Shown here one piece after another: positions 36,760-45,088 of a stretch of 64,000 bases of DNA. The notes under the pieces are model-generated. The model was not told where the DNA came from. It worked only from the letters and a program-made list of their open reading frames with translations, and searched no databases. The stretch's first letter is position 1. Each line of letters opens with the position of its first letter. Origin of the DNA: Streptococcus viridans. Lineage in GTDB: Bacteria; Bacillota; Bacilli; Lactobacillales; Streptococcaceae. Made by a program: the position numbers and the translations under genes. The stretch lies in NCBI RefSeq assembly GCF_900636365.1, contig NZ_LR134266.1:1501501-1565500 (forward strand), in the 5' to 3' direction.

Positions 36760-37854
36760 CTATTCTTCCACTCTCACTGGCACCCGGCCCCAGGTTTGTT
36801 CCGGCAGTTGGGGATGGCCCAATTGATAAACTTGCTCTGCTTGCTGGGTCAAGGCATCCCAAGGTTCCTTACCGATTCGGGTCACGATTTCTACTGATTT
36901 TTTCAAGCCTTTGAGGTAGGCTTGTCCCTTTGCGGAAAATCCTAAGACATGAATGGAATCTGGAGGAGCTTGATCCATCGCCCCTACCAAGATGTAGGTC
37001 AAGATGCGGCGGACTCGCGCCTTGGTATAGCGCTTGGTTGCGACTTTCTCCACCAATTCTTCCACAGAGCTAGTACTTCGAACGGCCTCCTTTATCCGGT
37101 TGGCCAGTTCTTCATTGACCTGAAAAATCTGTGTCAGATCCGGATGGGTTAGGATTTGATAACGGAGTAGTTGGTCATAATCCTCCCAAGATACCTGTGG
37201 AGCCGACTGAAAGAGTTGGCTATTGGGCATGAACTTAGCGACAAAGTCCTGATCTTCCTTGTACAGGCGTAGACTAGTCGCAGAAGCATAGGCCACTTCT
37301 TTTTCTTCCGAATGGTAGCCTGCACCTTGCCGTTGGACGGGCTTGAGCGCAATCCTCTTCCCAGCACAAGCCTTGGCATAGGCCAAGGCCAGGATATGAT
37401 TGGGAGTATCTCCTGTGAACTCCACTCCTGCAAAGGTTTCCCACATTTTTTGGGTCTTCTGTGGATAGGATAAATAATCCGGAAGGCTTCGCAAGAAAGC
37501 TTCCATTTCCCTTGCTTTCTCCGAATAAACAGTCGCAATCGCTTGGTAATCCAAGACCTCTTCTGTCCCAAATGTCAATTGGTCGATTCCTAGACGGGAC
37601 AAGATTTCTACCGCTCCCTTGGCAAAATGATCAGCTGACTGAACAGCCACGAGAAAGGGGAGCTCGACCACCAGATCCGCTCCATTTTCCAAAGCCATCT
37701 GGGCCCGTGTCCACTTGTCTACAATGGCAGGCTCGCCACGTTGAACAAAATTCCCAGACATGGCTACAATCTTCATCCCTTCTGCCTGTTCCAGCAGGTA
37801 CTTGTGTCCATTGTGAAAGGGATTAAATTCTGCAATAATACCTGTAACTGTCAT
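36760..37854 (-). CDS. tmcAL: tRNA(Met) cytidine acetate ligase TmcAL (YlbM family)
   Basis: 364 aa. TmcAL forms N4-acetylcytidine at position 34 of elongator tRNA-Met from acetate and ATP. Nucleotidyltransferase start [20 protein letters not shown] (HxGH-like HNGH) and [17 protein letters not shown] confirm the family. Last gene of the cluster, followed by a strong terminator. Confidence 0.93.
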   Translation of the reverse strand: MTVTGIIAEFNPFHNGHKYLLEQAEGMKIVAMSGNFVQRGEPAIVDKWTRAQMALENGADLVVELPFLVAVQSADHFAKGAVEILSRLGIDQLTFGTEEVLDYQAIATVYSEKAREMEAFLRSLPDYLSYPQKTQKMWETFAGVEFTGDTPNHILALAYAKACAGKRIALKPVQRQGAGYHSEEKEVAYASATSLRLYKEDQDFVAKFMPNSQLFQSAPQVSWEDYDQLLRYQILTHPDLTQIFQVNEELANRIKEAVRSTSSVEELVEKVATKRYTKARVRRILTYILVGAMDQAPPDSIHVLGFSAKGQAYLKGLKKSVEIVTRIGKEPWDALTQQAEQVYQLGHPQLPEQTWGRVPVRVEE

Positions 37855-37860
37855 ATTTTC

Positions 37861-38601
37861 CTACTTCTGTGCTACAAAAAACCAACGTTTGCTGGTCTTT
37901 GTTGGCTCTTTGTCTTCAAAGTCTGCATACAATTTGAAAGATTTAAAGCCAGCCTGCTCCAATAAGATGTCATAGGTTAAAACTTCATAGGTGCGTTCCT
38001 CATGAACTTCATCATGGCGACTAAAGGATCCATCCTCTTCTTGGACAAAGAAGGTCAGCTCATGGACGATAGAGTGAGGGGCCGCATCCTCATAGGTATC
38101 CCAGAGCATGGCAAAATCTTCCGCATTTTCATGATAAGAATAGCCTGGGAAGACCTCATCTGTCTGGTAGGTCGAATGGACATCAAAAATAAAGACTCCG
38201 CCTTCATTGAGGACATTATAGACTTCCTTAAAGACGTCTCCTACTTCTACCTCGTCCTGCATATAGCAGATAGAATCCGAGTAGCAGGTCACGAAATCAT
38301 AAGTGCCTGCTTGCGACAGGTCCAGCATATTGCCCTCGATAAAATCAATCTTCTGCTTAGCTGAAGCAGCTCTTTTTTCAGCAATTTTCAGCATGTCAGC
38401 ACTCAGGTCTAACCCCGTCACATCAAATCCAGCTTGGGAAAAACGAACAGACTGAATCCCAGTCCCACAAGCCAATTCCAGTAATTTTTTCCGATCCTTG
38501 CTTTTAGGGAGATGCCGGAGAGAAAAATCCGTCCACAAATCATACAGACTGTCATCCATGACCGCATCATAGACCGACGCAAAGGTTTCATAAGTCGCCA
38601 T
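37861..38601 (-). CDS. Class I SAM-dependent methyltransferase (tmcAL-linked)
   Basis: 246 aa from the ATG giving MATYETFASVYDAVMDD; the ATG two codons earlier (38607) is equally possible and neither has a strong ribosome binding site. SAM motif I is LLELACGTGIQSV near residue 40; the rest is a Methyltransf_25/31-like fold. Small-molecule or RNA substrate unknown. Conserved between rsfS and tmcAL in streptococci. Confidence 0.85.
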   Translation of the reverse strand: MATYETFASVYDAVMDDSLYDLWTDFSLRHLPKSKDRKKLLELACGTGIQSVRFSQAGFDVTGLDLSADMLKIAEKRAASAKQKIDFIEGNMLDLSQAGTYDFVTCYSDSICYMQDEVEVGDVFKEVYNVLNEGGVFIFDVHSTYQTDEVFPGYSYHENAEDFAMLWDTYEDAAPHSIVHELTFFVQEEDGSFSRHDEVHEERTYEVLTYDILLEQAGFKSFKLYADFEDKEPTKTSKRWFFVAQK

Positions 38602-38880
38602 ATTCATGATACCAAGTCCGCCCGTAATCCGATAGAAAATTAGGAGCACGACGATGGAGCTAAGCTCCAAGGAGAGCTATCTATTTTCCGAGGAGTACAG
38701 GACGGGTTCAAATCCTTTCTAAGATACAAAGAGCGTGAAAAGCAAAGAGAAAATAGGAAACTTTCTGCCGTATCGTCAGATACAAAGGAAGTTACTCTTT
38801 TTCTCAAAGCTTTTAGCTCGTGTTCAGTTAGAAACCTAACCAAGCACAAGGCTCCATCCTTTCTTTCCATAGAATTTCAA
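38602..38880. other. Gene-free stretch with inverted repeats, related to no gene seen
   Basis: 322 bp separate the methyltransferase from rsfS inside an otherwise tight cluster. It holds GGAGC TAA GCTCC, the hairpin GTATC GTCA GATAC within AAACTTTC...GGAAGTT (about 38758-38793), and, on the - strand, CTTTGTATCTTA, a 12-mer also found at the end of the nested insertion of structured element copy 1. A 76-codon open frame (38640-38870, - strand) has no family resemblance. Looks like repeat-derived DNA. Confidence 0.5.
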
Positions 38881-38888
38881 TTTAACCA

Positions 38889-38918
38889 ACAAAACTCAGT
38901 TGCTACCAACTGAGTTTA
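38889..38918 (-). terminator. Terminator or attenuator after rsfS
   Basis: - strand AAACTCAGTTG / CAACTGAGTTT followed by TGTTGG. The short T-run may allow read-through to the methyltransferase and tmcAL. Confidence 0.7.
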
Positions 38919-38923
38919 CCTGC

Positions 38924-39277
38924 TTATGCTAGGGCTGCTGAAAGATCGACAGCACTTGCTTCGTGCCATAGCTTTTCTAGGTTATAATGGGTACGCATTT
39001 CTTCTGAGAAGACATGGACCACCACACCACCTAAGTCAAGAAGGACCCAACCTCCAGCTGAGTCACCCTCGACGTGGCTGGCATTACCACCAGCTTCAAC
39101 GACTTTCTCACGAATATTCTCTGCGATAGCTTCCAACTGACGGCTATTCATAGAGCTTGCGATGACAAAGTAATCTGTCACACTAGTCAAGCTTTGGACA
39201 TCCAAAGCGACAATGTCTTCCGCACGTTTTTCATCGGCAGCTTTAATAACAAGTTCAAGTAATTCTTTTTCTTTCAT
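38924..39277 (-). CDS. rsfS: Ribosomal silencing factor RsfS
   Basis: 117 aa, Iojap/RsfS family. Binds ribosomal protein uL14 and blocks joining of subunits during starvation. [20 protein letters not shown] and the C-terminal [17 protein letters not shown] match the family. Part of the conserved nadD-yqeK-rsfS cluster, here with an isochorismatase gene inserted. Confidence 0.96.
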   Translation of the reverse strand: MKEKELLELVIKAADEKRAEDIVALDVQSLTSVTDYFVIASSMNSRQLEAIAENIREKVVEAGGNASHVEGDSAGGWVLLDLGGVVVHVFSEEMRTHYNLEKLWHEASAVDLSAALA

Positions 39278-39291
39278 TTAGTCCTCTTTCC

Positions 39292-39792
39292 TTAAAAAAT
39301 TGATTTGTAATCTAAGACATCCGCAAAACGTTCTGCCCAAATATTTTCATAAAATTCATTAAGCGTTTCTGCCGGAATATCCTCTCCATCAAAGGTTGTG
39401 ACAGCTCCTTCTGGAATGACCAGTTTGTAGCCGTATTCAAACCCCACTTTGACGGATGTATCGACACAATATTCTGTCTGCATGCCACACAGGACCAGTT
39501 GTTGAATTCCTTGTTGATCCAAGTATTTTTTTAATCCTGTCTCCTTAAACATGCTATTGTGTCGCTTCTGAAATACCTTTTCATTCTCCTGTCTTTTCAA
39601 CAGAGGAGATAATTGCCAATCTTCCGAGGTTAAAGCCTCTGGCGTTTCAATATGCTGAATGTAGATGATTTCAATCTGCTGTTTTCTAGCCTGATCTTGC
39701 AAATAAGCGATCTTCTCTAGGAGCTTTTCTGTCTCAAAACCTGTTTCCACTAAGATATTTTGTACATCAATAATGATAAAAGCTGTCTTCAC
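39292..39792 (-). CDS. Isochorismatase-family cysteine hydrolase
   Basis: 166 aa. Catalytic triad positions are Asp9 (IIDVQN), Lys (FQKRHNSMF) and Cys in LCGMQTEYCVDTSV near residue 111. Hydrolyses an amide or ester; substrate unknown. It starts directly after the yqeK stop within the cluster. A second member (pncA) lies at 53.9 kb with different sequence. Confidence 0.88.
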   Translation of the reverse strand: MKTAFIIIDVQNILVETGFETEKLLEKIAYLQDQARKQQIEIIYIQHIETPEALTSEDWQLSPLLKRQENEKVFQKRHNSMFKETGLKKYLDQQGIQQLVLCGMQTEYCVDTSVKVGFEYGYKLVIPEGAVTTFDGEDIPAETLNEFYENIWAERFADVLDYKSIF

Positions 39793-40389
39793 TCACTGCT
39801 CCTCTTTCAAATACTTCACAAAGGCGTTATAGGTTTCAAGGGTTTGGGGATAAATGGGCAATCCTTGGTGGGCCAGGTGTTCGACTGTGCGAGCCGTCTC
39901 ATAGGCCACCGCTTGATCCAAGGAGACTTGAGCGATGTCACGTGCTTGCTCTACCCCCGGAAAGGCCCGGTTGTGCTCAATGTAATCTGCCACATAGACA
40001 ATCTTGTCTAAGGTTGACATTTGACTACTCCCCACTGTGTGAATCTCAATACTGCGAAGAATGGCTGGATCTGTCAGTCCGAGATCTTCCTGAATCTTAT
40101 AAATGCCGACCATTCCATGCCAGACGTTATTGCCCCAGTTTTTTAATGCTGGATCAAGACTATAGCGATCAATCAAGTCTAGAAATTCCTGATCCGATAA
40201 TTTCTTGGCGTAGTCATGCAACAAACCTGCTAGGCCAGCCTGCTCTTCATCAGCCCCATAGCGTTTGGCCAAGTCACGAGCAGCCTTCTCAACCCCTAAA
40301 CAATGGGTTAGCCGCTTTTCTGGCAGGATTTGACGCATTTTTTCAAGCAAGACCTCACGAGAAAAGCCTAGATAGTTTTCATAGGTCAT
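39793..40389 (-). CDS. yqeK: YqeK, HD-domain diadenosine tetraphosphatase
   Basis: 198 aa. HD motif residues are seen in [10 protein letters not shown] near 29 and LLHDYAKK near 57; the family splits Ap4A symmetrically. Overlaps nadD by 1 bp (TAATG), which suggests coupled translation. Confidence 0.93.
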   Translation of the reverse strand: MTYENYLGFSREVLLEKMRQILPEKRLTHCLGVEKAARDLAKRYGADEEQAGLAGLLHDYAKKLSDQEFLDLIDRYSLDPALKNWGNNVWHGMVGIYKIQEDLGLTDPAILRSIEIHTVGSSQMSTLDKIVYVADYIEHNRAFPGVEQARDIAQVSLDQAVAYETARTVEHLAHQGLPIYPQTLETYNAFVKYLKEEQ

Positions 40390-41018
40390 TAATACAAACC
40401 TTCTTTCTTGATGTAGTCCAAGACTGGTTTTGGCAACATAAAGTTTGGCGTCCGACCTTGGGCGATAAACTCTCGCACCATACTAGAAGAGATGTCCATA
40501 AGAGGAACATCGACCCAAATCACAGGATAGGAGGTTCCCGCCTTATAGCGTGGTCGCTGTACTCCGACAAACTGCACCATCTCCACTAATTCGTCAATCC
40601 GATACCATTTTGGCAGGTAGTCTACCATATCCGCTCCAATGATGAAGTAATAGTCTGTATCTGGGTCTCGCTCATTGAGCAACTTCATCGTATCGTAGGT
40701 ATAGGAAACCCCTTTACGCTCTAGCTCAATCGTCTCGATTTCCAGACCTTCAATGCCTTCGATGGCTAGTTCCAGCATTTTCAAGCGATGGCCTTCATCT
40801 ATGGTTTCTTTTTTATCCACATGCGGAGGCTCATATTCTGGCATGAGAAGGACCTTGTCCAAGCCTAGTTGCTGGCGGACTTGATCTGCAACTACAAGAT
40901 GGGCATTATGGACGGGATTGAAATTCCCTCCGAGGATTCCCACTTGTTTGCGTTTCTTATCTTTGATCTCTGGCTCTAACTCCACCTTGGTAAAGGGGGT
41001 TAATAGTTCAATGGCCAT
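40389..41018 (-). CDS. nadD: Nicotinate-nucleotide adenylyltransferase
   Basis: 209 aa. Makes deamido-NAD from nicotinate mononucleotide and ATP. Nucleotidyltransferase motif [19 protein letters not shown] near residue 28 and the late ISSSMVRE motif are present. Placed 21 nt after yhbY. Confidence 0.95.
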   Translation of the reverse strand: MAIELLTPFTKVELEPEIKDKKRKQVGILGGNFNPVHNAHLVVADQVRQQLGLDKVLLMPEYEPPHVDKKETIDEGHRLKMLELAIEGIEGLEIETIELERKGVSYTYDTMKLLNERDPDTDYYFIIGADMVDYLPKWYRIDELVEMVQFVGVQRPRYKAGTSYPVIWVDVPLMDISSSMVREFIAQGRTPNFMLPKPVLDYIKKEGLY

Positions 41019-41039
41019 ATACCTGCTCTCCTGTGTCTC

Positions 41040-41351
41040 TTAGATTTCTTTTACTTTGACTGAAATCTTCCGGTTTTCTTTTTTGCTTGATTGTTTGTAT
41101 AAGATGAGGATGCGTCCAATTTTTTGAACCGTATCCACACCGATTTCTTCTTCCAAGATTTCCGCTACTTCATGGATATTCTCATCCGTATTTTGAAGGA
41201 GGGTCACCTTGATCAGTTCGCGCGCATCTAGTGCTTGGCGCACACTGGTTTTGATTTGGTCATTGAGACCGTTTTTCCCGATTTGGATAATGGGTTTGAG
41301 GCTGTGGGCTTGGCTGTTGAGGAAAGCCCGTTGTTTGGATGTTAATGTCAT
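41040..41351 (-). CDS. yhbY: YhbY family RNA-binding (CRM domain) protein
   Basis: 103 aa from the ATG at 41351 (MTLTSKQRAFLNSQAHSL); the open frame continues upstream into structured element copy 4 and is not used. CRM-domain motif IGKNGLND near residue 25. Associates with pre-50S ribosomes. Ribosome binding site is weak, and the upstream 218 bp holds a structured element rather than a tight junction. Confidence 0.92.
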   Translation of the reverse strand: MTLTSKQRAFLNSQAHSLKPIIQIGKNGLNDQIKTSVRQALDARELIKVTLLQNTDENIHEVAEILEEEIGVDTVQKIGRILILYKQSSKKENRKISVKVKEI

Positions 41352-41374
41352 GCTTTTTTCATTGTTTCTTTTTT

Positions 41375-41512
41375 GATACTTTTCTGATGTGGTGGCGGTC
41401 GTCAGCGACCTCCTAGCGGAGTTCCATGACTTAAATTTGAGCCTAGGTCTCAAATTTTCCGCGCCTAAGTAGTAAAATACCTACTTAGGCTTTCACCACA
41501 GCGAAAAGTATC
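41375..41512 (-). repeat. Structured element, copy 4 (core only, sense to yhbY)
   Basis: On the - strand: outer stem GATACTTTTC / GAAAAGTATC (10 bp perfect), TGTGGTG / CACCACA, P2 GCCTAAGTAG / CTACTTAGGC, P3 AAATTTGAG / CTCAAATTT with the loop ACCTAGG shared with copy 3, and P4 GAACTCC / GGAGGTC closed by GTCA / TGAC. Sequence differs from copies 1-3 in nearly every stem, yet pairing is kept. Lies between yqeH and yhbY; no TIR or duplicated hairpin seen. Confidence 0.8.
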
Positions 41513-41569
41513 CTTTCTAGGCTCGTTGCACTCGCCCAGTCTATAAAGAAACTATTTCCTTTCAAAATT

Positions 41570-42676
41570 TTAAATAATAGCTTTGCGGGTAACGACTGCT
41601 ACGCCTTCTGGTGCCCAGACGGCTACTTTGGCTTCTCCATTGACGCGGATCCAGCCGAGTCCAGAGATGACCAGGTCTGTCTTGTCCTTGATGGTAAACT
41701 CATGAGAAACCAAGGGTGGGAATTCTTCTTTTTCTTTGCTATTAGGAGGTGTTAGTAAGCCACCGACATGCTTGTCATAAAAGGCTGTTGCTCCTTCGAG
41801 CTTGGTTCGGTGAAGCTTGAGTTCATTATCAAAGAAGGCAGTGAAGCCTTGCTTTTCTCCCTTGATAAAGTCAAACCGTCCCAGACCACCCAAGAAGAGG
41901 GTTTGCTCTGGATTGAGCTGATAAGTCTTGGGTTTGATTTCCTTTTTAGGGCTGACATACTTGAGGTTTTTTGCCGTCAAGTAATGAGCCATTTGGTGGC
42001 GATGGATAATCCCTGGTGTATCGTAGATGTAGGACCCATCGTCCAGTGGTATTTCGATCTTGTCCAGTGTCGTACCTGGGAAGCGAGAGGTCGTGATGAT
42101 ATCTTTGTCTCCAGTGATTTCTTGGATGATTGCATTGATGAGGGTCGATTTCCCAACGTTGGTCACCCCCACTACATAGACGTCACGGCCTTTGCGGTAC
42201 TGCTCGATCTTTTCCATCAAGTCCTTGATAGCGCTCTTATTTTGGGCAGAGGTGAGGACCACATCGACAGGACGCATCCCTTCTTCGTGGGCCCGCTCCA
42301 TCAACCAATGCGTCACCTTGCTATCTTTAACTGACTTAGGCAAGATGTCCTTTTTATTTCCGACCAAGAGGACATCATTTCCTGCTACAAAGCGTGGCAG
42401 GCCAGGGATAACAGATCCATTAAAGTCAAAAATATCCACTACATTGACCACGAGAGCATCACTATCACCTACTTCGTGAAGGAGCTTTAGGAAATCATCA
42501 TCTGTCAGATGCACATCTGTGATTTCATTGTAGTGACGTAGACGGAAACAGCGTTGGCAATAGGCTTCGCCTGTTTCCAAGCCCTTTTCAAGAGCTGATT
42601 GGGGAGTATAGCCTAGCCCCTCTTTATTTTCTGTCTGAATGGGCGCTCCACAGCCAATACAGAATAATTCTTCCAT
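41570..42676 (-). CDS. yqeH: Ribosome biogenesis GTPase YqeH
   Basis: 368 aa circularly permuted GTPase needed for 30S assembly. N-terminal zinc finger (CIGCG, CQRCFRLRHYN). G motifs appear in permuted order: NVVDIFDFNGS, GNKKD near 108, then P-loop GVTNVGKSTLINAI near 173 and DTPG near 218. Starts 2 nt after yqeG. Confidence 0.96.
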   Translation of the reverse strand: MEELFCIGCGAPIQTENKEGLGYTPQSALEKGLETGEAYCQRCFRLRHYNEITDVHLTDDDFLKLLHEVGDSDALVVNVVDIFDFNGSVIPGLPRFVAGNDVLLVGNKKDILPKSVKDSKVTHWLMERAHEEGMRPVDVVLTSAQNKSAIKDLMEKIEQYRKGRDVYVVGVTNVGKSTLINAIIQEITGDKDIITTSRFPGTTLDKIEIPLDDGSYIYDTPGIIHRHQMAHYLTAKNLKYVSPKKEIKPKTYQLNPEQTLFLGGLGRFDFIKGEKQGFTAFFDNELKLHRTKLEGATAFYDKHVGGLLTPPNSKEKEEFPPLVSHEFTIKDKTDLVISGLGWIRVNGEAKVAVWAPEGVAVVTRKAII

Positions 42677-42678
42677 TA

Positions 42679-43218
42679 TTAAATTCCTTTTTTATATACA
42701 ATTGGACCATATTTTTCGGCCATTTGCTTCATGACACGGCGTTCACGCGCCCGGTTGATCTGGGTCTTGATGGAGTCATGCTCAACCAAAGGCTTGACCA
42801 AAATCGAGCGAATGCCTGCTCGATGAGCGGCCCGGATATCCGTCATCAGTTGATCTCCGACCATGACCACTTCATTTTTCTCATAGTGGAAACGTTTGAG
42901 GGCCCGATCAATCCCAAAAGTAAAGGGCTTAAGCGACCAAGCTTCATAGTCAATATCAAATTTCTCAACAGCGCGCTTGACCCGTTTGGGGCTATTATTA
43001 GACACCACGATAACCCGAATCCCCCCATCACGAAGGTCATGTAACCACTGGCGCATCTCAGGAGTACCATCCGGATTATTCCAAGCAATCAAGGTGTTAT
43101 CCAAATCCACAAGGACCGCCTTGATACCTTGTTTTTTCAAGTCTGCAACGGTGAGATCATAGGCTGCTTCCACCGCAAAATCTGGTTTGTAATTTTCGAT
43201 TGACACGTTTTTCTCCAT
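42679..43218 (-). CDS. yqeG: YqeG-family HAD IIIA phosphatase
   Basis: 179 aa. HAD motif I VLVDLDNTLIAW near 36-47, motif II VVSNNSPKRV near 72, and GDQLMTDIRAAHRAG near 122. Physiological substrate not certain. First gene of the yqeG-yqeH-yhbY-nadD-yqeK cluster. Confidence 0.92.
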   Translation of the reverse strand: MEKNVSIENYKPDFAVEAAYDLTVADLKKQGIKAVLVDLDNTLIAWNNPDGTPEMRQWLHDLRDGGIRVIVVSNNSPKRVKRAVEKFDIDYEAWSLKPFTFGIDRALKRFHYEKNEVVMVGDQLMTDIRAAHRAGIRSILVKPLVEHDSIKTQINRARERRVMKQMAEKYGPIVYKKGI

Positions 43219-43397
43219 TTTTTATATTCTCTTCATTGTAGCATAAATAGACGTATTTTGCACTTGCTTCGTTGTCTCCCCTTTGTAAGAGGACCCAATC
43301 TATCTCTTTGATATTCCCTAAAATAGACAAAATCGTTACAAAGTTCCAAAAACGTGGTATAGTGGTATAGTAGAAGAAAAAAATACGCGGAAGAGTT

Positions 43398-44018
43398 ATG
43401 ATAACAAAAGAAAAAAAATTGAGGGAGGTCTCCCCTCTCCTCCAAAAAATCATTAATTGGTCCTCCATCATTGGGGCCCTGGCAACCCTTGCTTTCTGTA
43501 TCTGGGCCTACTTTGCTGGCATCCTCCAATCCAAGGAAACCTTGTCGGCTTTTATTCTCCAAGCAGGTATCTTCGGGCCACCTCTTTTTATCTTTCTTCA
43601 GATCCTTCAAACAGTGGTCCCTATTATTCCTGGCGCTCTTACGTCTGTCGCTGGGGTCTTTATCTATGGCCACATCATTGGGACCATCTACAACTACATC
43701 GGCATCGTCATCGGCTGTGCCATCATCTTCCACCTCGCGAGAATGTACGGGCCTAAGTTTGTCCAATCCATGGTCAGTAAAAAGACCTACGACAAGTATA
43801 TTGACTGGCTCAACGAAGGCAAGCGGTTTGATCGTTTCTTCATCTTCATGATGATCTGGCCTATCAGTCCAGCGGACTTTCTCTGCATGCTAGCTGGATT
43901 AACCAATATGACCTTTAAGCGCTATATGACCATTATTATTCTCTGTAAACCGATTACTCTGGTCATCTACACTTATGGACTCACCTATATCATCGACTAT
44001 TTCTGGCAAATGATGTAA
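43398..44018 (+). CDS. TVP38/TMEM64 (DedA-like) membrane protein
   Basis: 206 aa, five or six TM segments. VVPIIPGALTSVAGVFIYG and GCAIIFHLARMYGPKFV are the SNARE-associated (VTT) signature; members are proposed lipid scramblases or flippases. Divergent from yqeG. -10-like TATAGT repeats lie upstream (about 43365-43377). Confidence 0.88.
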   Translation: MITKEKKLREVSPLLQKIINWSSIIGALATLAFCIWAYFAGILQSKETLSAFILQAGIFGPPLFIFLQILQTVVPIIPGALTSVAGVFIYGHIIGTIYNYIGIVIGCAIIFHLARMYGPKFVQSMVSKKTYDKYIDWLNEGKRFDRFFIFMMIWPISPADFLCMLAGLTNMTFKRYMTIIILCKPITLVIYTYGLTYIIDYFWQMM

Positions 44019-44051
44019 AAAAGTTAGTTCTATGATAGAACTAACTTTTTG
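44016..44051. terminator. Bidirectional terminator TVP38 gene/EamA gene
   Basis: AAAAAGTTAGTTCTAT / ATAGAACTAACTTTTT, between convergent genes. Confidence 0.93.
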
Positions 44052-44052
44052 T

Positions 44053-44964
44053 TTATAGAATTCCTTTTTCTTTTTGAATGATGAGGTCTTTCAGAGAGAT
44101 CAGAAGAACTGCTAGCAGAATCATCCCCATCCCAATAAAATCAATCGCATAGAATTGATCGTTCATAATCATATAGGCGAAAAATACAGCGGAAATAGGC
44201 TCAATAGAAGCTAATAAACTCCCCTTTACTGCCCCTACCATCGAGGTTCCTTTAAGAAAGACCGTATAAGCAAAAATAGTTCCTAATACGATCAAGCCAA
44301 AGAGGGCCAAAAGGTTATCCGAAGAATAATGTCCTTGAAAGGATACCAGGCCACTAAAAGGAACCATGAGAATCCCTGGCAAGAGCATGCCTACCCCAAT
44401 GACCGGCATGCTTCCCCATTTTTTGATTAAGTTGAGGGGCAAGATAATATAGAGAGCATAGGCAAAGGCCGAAAACAAGCCCCAGCCTAGACCCTTGGGA
44501 GTAATAGCCAATTGATTCAACTGTCCATGGGTTGCAATCAGGAAAGTCCCCCCAATCGCTAATAGCATAGAAGCAATCTCTGAGACAGTTGGCCCAACGC
44601 GGTCCTTGATGCAGGTATAGGCTAAAACACCAACCGGGCATACATATTGAAGCACCGTTGCAGTTCCAGCATTAGTTTCTGCAATAGCAATCAGATACGT
44701 TAACTGAGTCAATAACAAGCCCAAAAAAGCAAAAAGAATCAAAGAGATATAAGAGCTTTTATCCTTCAAAAAGGCAAAAAAATTCTCCTTATTAGATAGA
44801 TAAGCAAAGAGAATGAGGACGGCACCTGAAATCAGCAGGCGAATATTGGTCAAGATAAGGGCCGAAAAACCGTGTCCCATCAAATACTGCCCACTCACTC
44901 CAGAAAGCCCCCAGGCAATCCCAGCAATCACAGTCATCAAGGTTCCTTTGAAAGATGTAGACAT
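44053..44964 (-). CDS. EamA-family (DMT) transporter
   Basis: 303 aa, ten TM helices in two EamA repeats (about 10-140 and 155-290). Drug/metabolite transporter superfamily, probably exporting amino acids or related metabolites; substrate unknown. TAGGAGG ribosome binding site. Confidence 0.9.
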   Translation of the reverse strand: MSTSFKGTLMTVIAGIAWGLSGVSGQYLMGHGFSALILTNIRLLISGAVLILFAYLSNKENFFAFLKDKSSYISLILFAFLGLLLTQLTYLIAIAETNAGTATVLQYVCPVGVLAYTCIKDRVGPTVSEIASMLLAIGGTFLIATHGQLNQLAITPKGLGWGLFSAFAYALYIILPLNLIKKWGSMPVIGVGMLLPGILMVPFSGLVSFQGHYSSDNLLALFGLIVLGTIFAYTVFLKGTSMVGAVKGSLLASIEPISAVFFAYMIMNDQFYAIDFIGMGMILLAVLLISLKDLIIQKEKGIL

Positions 44965-45017
44965 ATTGCCTCCTAAAATTAATTAATGCGGTACTCTGCT
45001 TCTTCTCTATTCTATCA

Positions 45018-45047
45018 CAAAAACCAGCCCAAAAGGGCTGATTTTTG
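45018..45047 (-). terminator. Terminator of the pullulanase gene
   Basis: - strand AAAAATCAGCCC TTTT GGGCTGGTTTTT; 42 bases after the stop. Confidence 0.9.
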
Positions 45048-45088
45048 TTGGATTTATAAACTATTTTTAATCCTAGATAGAGAAGAAC

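Noticed and set aside
36570..36760. Perfect inverted repeat near 36650-36687 considered as a toxin-antitoxin operator
   Set aside because: It is followed by a T-run on the - strand right after tmcAL and lies far from the yefM start, so it is a terminator.
38690..38715. GACGGGTTCAAATCCTTT, resembling a tRNA T-arm
   Set aside because: The T-stem does not pair, and no acceptor, D or anticodon arms can be folded around it. Not a tRNA.
39942..40589. 215-codon + strand frame over yqeK/nadD
   Set aside because: Antisense to two certain genes; His/Ser-rich shadow without ribosome binding site.
43157..43766. - strand frames (104 and 177 codons) over yqeG/TVP38 region
   Set aside because: Antisense to the well-supported TVP38 gene, or overlapping the divergent promoter region; low-complexity Asp/Asn-rich sequence without homology.
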